Positions 61,839-64,000 of a stretch of DNA of 64,000 bases are shown piece after piece. The notes below the pieces were generated by a model, which saw only the letters and a program-made list of their open reading frames with translations, ran no database searches and was not told the origin of the DNA. How positions within the stretch are numbered: the stretch's first letter is position 1; each line of letters starts with the position of its first letter. The position numbers were made by a program, and so were the translations under genes. The stretch is from assembly GCF_019218885.1 (NCBI RefSeq), contig NZ_JAHUWT010000002.1, positions 620,001 to 684,000 on the forward strand. Reading direction: 5' to 3'. The DNA is from Bordetella sp. BOR01. Lineage in GTDB: Bacteria; Pseudomonadota; Gammaproteobacteria; Burkholderiales; Burkholderiaceae_B.

Positions 61839-62738
61839 ATGACCGAGAAACTGATCGGCAGTAGTGTGCGCGATCGACTGGTGTACGAATCCATTTACAA
61901 CCGGCGCCCGCTTGCCTTGCCCGATGGTGCCCGTGTTGCCGTCTGGACGATAGTCAACCTTGAGAACTGGAGCCCCGCTTCGGCGATGCCGCGTGCGGTG
62001 CTGCCGCCGCCGATGGGACGGCCATTGCTGCCCGATATTCCCAATTGGGCGTGGCATGAGTACGGCATGCGGGTCGGCTTCTGGCGGTTCCTGGAAGCAC
62101 TGCAGGCACGTGGCTTGAAAGCGACGCTGGCGCTCAACGGCACCGTGTGTTCGCTGTATCGCGAGATGTGCCAGGCCGCGCTGGCGGCCGGGTGGGAATT
62201 CATCGGCCATGGCCATATCCAGCAGCCCATGCACACTGTGCACGACCAGGCGGCGGCGATTGCCGACACCATCGGGGCCATCCGTGATTTCACCGGCAAG
62301 CCGCCGCGCGGCTGGGAAAGCCCGGGCCTGACCGAAACCGACCAGACCCTCGACCTGCTGGCCGAGGCTGGCATCGAGTACGTGGCCGACTGGGTGCTGG
62401 ACGACCAGCCCGTGCCATTGCGCACGCGTGCCGGCCGGGTGGTGTCGGTACCTTACACCGTCGAGTTGAACGACGTGGTCATCAGCGCGGTGCAGCAGTT
62501 GCCGTCCGACGAGATCCTGAGACGAGGGCGTGACCAGTTCGACCGGCTGTATCTGGAAGGAACGCGTACGCCCCGTGTGATGGCGATCTCCATCCATCCT
62601 TACCTGACCGGCGTGCCGCACCGGATCAAATACCTGGAAGCACTCTACGACTACATCCTGGGGCACGAGGGGGTCGTGATGTGGACGGGCGAGCAGATTC
62701 TCGACTGGTACCAGTCGGAGACCGCCGCGGCGAAATGA
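61839..62738 (+). CDS. NodB-fold polysaccharide deacetylase-family protein (PuuE/HpPgdA-like)
   Basis: A 299-residue NodB-fold hydrolase. The metal histidines are probably in EFIGHGHIQQPMH, and FTGKPPRGWESPGLTETDQTLDLLAEAGIEYVADWVLDDQPVPL is typical of the PuuE/HpPgdA subgroup. VWTIVNLENWS replaces the TFDDG motif of classic deacetylases. Members of this subgroup open cyclic amides (allantoin, imides) or deacetylate peptidoglycan. There is no signal peptide, which favours a cytoplasmic amide substrate. GGAGG precedes the ATG. The next gene follows by 13 bases. Confidence 0.82.
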   Translation: MTEKLIGSSVRDRLVYESIYNRRPLALPDGARVAVWTIVNLENWSPASAMPRAVLPPPMGRPLLPDIPNWAWHEYGMRVGFWRFLEALQARGLKATLALNGTVCSLYREMCQAALAAGWEFIGHGHIQQPMHTVHDQAAAIADTIGAIRDFTGKPPRGWESPGLTETDQTLDLLAEAGIEYVADWVLDDQPVPLRTRAGRVVSVPYTVELNDVVISAVQQLPSDEILRRGRDQFDRLYLEGTRTPRVMAISIHPYLTGVPHRIKYLEALYDYILGHEGVVMWTGEQILDWYQSETAAAK

Positions 62739-62751
62739 AAGGAGGGGTCCT

Positions 62752-63966
62752 ATGCCTGAGATCAGTACCTACGCGTCCAGCTACTACTCGATGACCTGGC
62801 TGGGCCCCAAAGGCTATCCCGAGAACGGGAATGCCGGCCGGTGCTATTTCACCGGCGTGATCGGCATGCTGAATCATGTCGGCGAAAGCGATGCGCTGTT
62901 TGCCGATGGCACCAGCGGCGACGGGTTCTCGTTCCGCTGGTGTCCGGCCTGGGGGGCGCCGGCATTCAATGGCGGCAAGGGCGCCTTTCACGAGATATGG
63001 GAGTACACGCCGCGCATCCTGGGCTATCGCAGCCATTGGACGGAAGATCCCGAGGGCGGCTTCGACGAGGCTTTCGCGCAATTGACCGCGCTGATCGATC
63101 GAGGTGTTCCGGTGCAGGTCGGATTGCACTACAGCCTGTTGTTGCCTTATGGCGCGGCGTCGTCGCCGCGGCTGGCCTTCATGAAATCCATCATGCAGGA
63201 CACCGGATTCGGGCATCACGTGGTGGTGGCGGGGTATGACCTGCAGCGCAAGGTCGTCACGCTGTGGGAGCCCAACGACCTGGCCGAACATGCACGCTAT
63301 GAATGCCCCGTCGACGTGTTCCGGCAGGCCTGGGAGCAGGCCTCGCTGCGCACCGGCGATCAATATCGCGCCTGGCCGCATCATCATCCCTGGGGCGGGC
63401 AGTGGAGCTTGCATGATGGCTATGGGCCATACCTGATGGTGTGGGTAGAGCCTGGGCGCGACCCCGACTGGAATATCGCGGCTGCCATTCGCGACAGCTA
63501 CCGGCGCAATTTGAAGATACTGAATGGCGACTATCCAAAGCCGTACGCGTTGTTCGGCAATCAATGGCAGATTCCCCACTGGGAGACCGGCGCACCCGGC
63601 ATGGCCCGCTTCGCCGAAGCCGTACTGGCGGGCCAGGTGTGCGATCCGCTGTCGCCCACAGGCGAACGCAAGCCGTTGTTTGTGAACGGCAGTATCCCGA
63701 ATCACGGTGTCCTGGGGCGGCGCGCGGCGTCGGGCTACCTGCGGCGGGTGGCATCCGAACTTGGCGGACGCGGGTTCGACGCGACGCCTGTCAGCCGCGC
63801 GGCCGAACTGATGGATCAGTCATCGACGTTGTTCCGGCAACTGCGCTACGAAAGCGACATGCGCAAGGCCGGCTTGCTGGTCGGGCAAATTGCCGCTGCC
63901 GAACTCGCTGCCTTGTCCGCCATGAAGGACGGCTGGGCAAGCGTACGGCAACTCGACCTGACTTAA
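62752..63966 (+). CDS. Papain-fold (C39/BtrH-N-like) candidate of unknown function
   Basis: A 404-residue cytoplasmic protein that I cannot name firmly. A cysteine near the N-terminus (GNAGRCYFTGVIGML, Cys31), a later GFGHHVVVAGYDLQRKVVTLWEPND (His155/156, Asn175/Asp176) and the strand VPVQVGLHYSL between them follow the Cys-His-Asn/Asp order of papain-like C39 and BtrH N-terminal domains. These include peptidases and acyl-transferring enzymes. The last ~200 residues are unlike known peptidases. AAAGGAGGGG precedes the ATG. It is coupled to the deacetylase-family gene and followed by another start, suggesting a small operon for amide or peptide chemistry. Confidence 0.6.
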   Translation: MPEISTYASSYYSMTWLGPKGYPENGNAGRCYFTGVIGMLNHVGESDALFADGTSGDGFSFRWCPAWGAPAFNGGKGAFHEIWEYTPRILGYRSHWTEDPEGGFDEAFAQLTALIDRGVPVQVGLHYSLLLPYGAASSPRLAFMKSIMQDTGFGHHVVVAGYDLQRKVVTLWEPNDLAEHARYECPVDVFRQAWEQASLRTGDQYRAWPHHHPWGGQWSLHDGYGPYLMVWVEPGRDPDWNIAAAIRDSYRRNLKILNGDYPKPYALFGNQWQIPHWETGAPGMARFAEAVLAGQVCDPLSPTGERKPLFVNGSIPNHGVLGRRAASGYLRRVASELGGRGFDATPVSRAAELMDQSSTLFRQLRYESDMRKAGLLVGQIAAAELAALSAMKDGWASVRQLDLT

Positions 63967-63989
63967 CTGCAACCCGAAGGAGGCTGCTG

Positions 63990-64000
63990 ATGAAGACGAA
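63990..64000 (+). CDS. Start of a further gene, cut by the window edge
   Basis: An ATG at 63990 is preceded by AAGGAGG (63977-63983), an almost ideal ribosome-binding site, 23 bases after the stop of the papain-fold candidate. Only MKT and part of the next codon are inside the window. A lysine-rich beginning would suit a signal peptide, but nothing more can be said. Confidence 0.6.

Noticed and set aside
1-64000. tRNA, rRNA, CRISPR arrays, insertion sequences, phage attachment sites
   Set aside because: I saw no cloverleaf-like segment, regularly spaced repeat, transposase motif or flanking terminal repeat anywhere in the window.

Overview
The window is GC-rich, densely packed bacterial chromosome with about 60 protein genes, many four-base stop/start overlaps (ATGA, GTGA) and almost no non-coding DNA. 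It holds four orphan Bug-type (tripartite tricarboxylate transporter) receptors, three ABC importers and many LysR/GntR/IclR/MocR regulators. This combination is typical of Bordetella and other Alcaligenaceae, and a Bordetella-like betaproteobacterium is my inference. I saw no rRNA, tRNA, insertion sequence, phage gene or CRISPR array. The window reads as metabolic/accessory chromosome, not a mobile island.

Layout. 0-6.1 kb: a leftward operon (class II aldolase-like protein, 2-hydroxyacid dehydrogenase, TauD-like dioxygenase, MFS exporter cut by the window edge) faces a rightward SsuABC-type importer. 6.1-11.5 kb: poorly characterised proteins, including a ferritin-like candidate, a DKNYY protein, a YwqG/DUF1963 protein and a Rap1a/Tai-like secreted protein. 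11.5-16.8 kb: small stress/detoxification genes (SugE, AhpD-like protein, MocR regulator, azoreductase, GNAT, haloacid-dehalogenase-like protein, DMT exporter). Two promoters here share a conserved repeat that may be the MocR operator. 17-22.5 kb: split chromate transporter, HD hydrolase, catalase, GlxA-type regulator, phosphatase.

22.5-30.6 kb: a LysR-controlled cluster (two Bug receptors, HisC-like aminotransferase, ThDP enzyme, aldehyde dehydrogenase) that would carry an amino acid through 2-oxoacid and aldehyde to an acid. 30.6-40.4 kb: a GntR-controlled cluster with a perfect operator palindrome and a visible promoter. It encodes a class III aminotransferase, M29-like metalloprotein, crotonase, CoA-transferase, complete Pot-type importer and FAD amine oxidase. 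40.4-48.6 kb: Bug/lactate-dehydrogenase-2 and Bug/enolase-superfamily pairs with LysR regulators, plus a second Rap1a/Tai paralogue.

48.8-59.5 kb is the most interesting part. One rightward run encodes a two-subunit 2-oxoacid:ferredoxin oxidoreductase, a branched-chain-type ABC importer, an FMN mandelate-dehydrogenase-like enzyme and a protein with the whole mandelate racemase active site in register. Together they suggest uptake, racemisation and oxidation of an aromatic 2-hydroxyacid, then CoA-dependent oxidative decarboxylation in place of the usual benzoylformate decarboxylase. The window ends with an asparaginase, an IclR regulator, an AT-rich control region, a NodB-fold deacetylase relative, a papain-fold candidate and the first codons of another gene.
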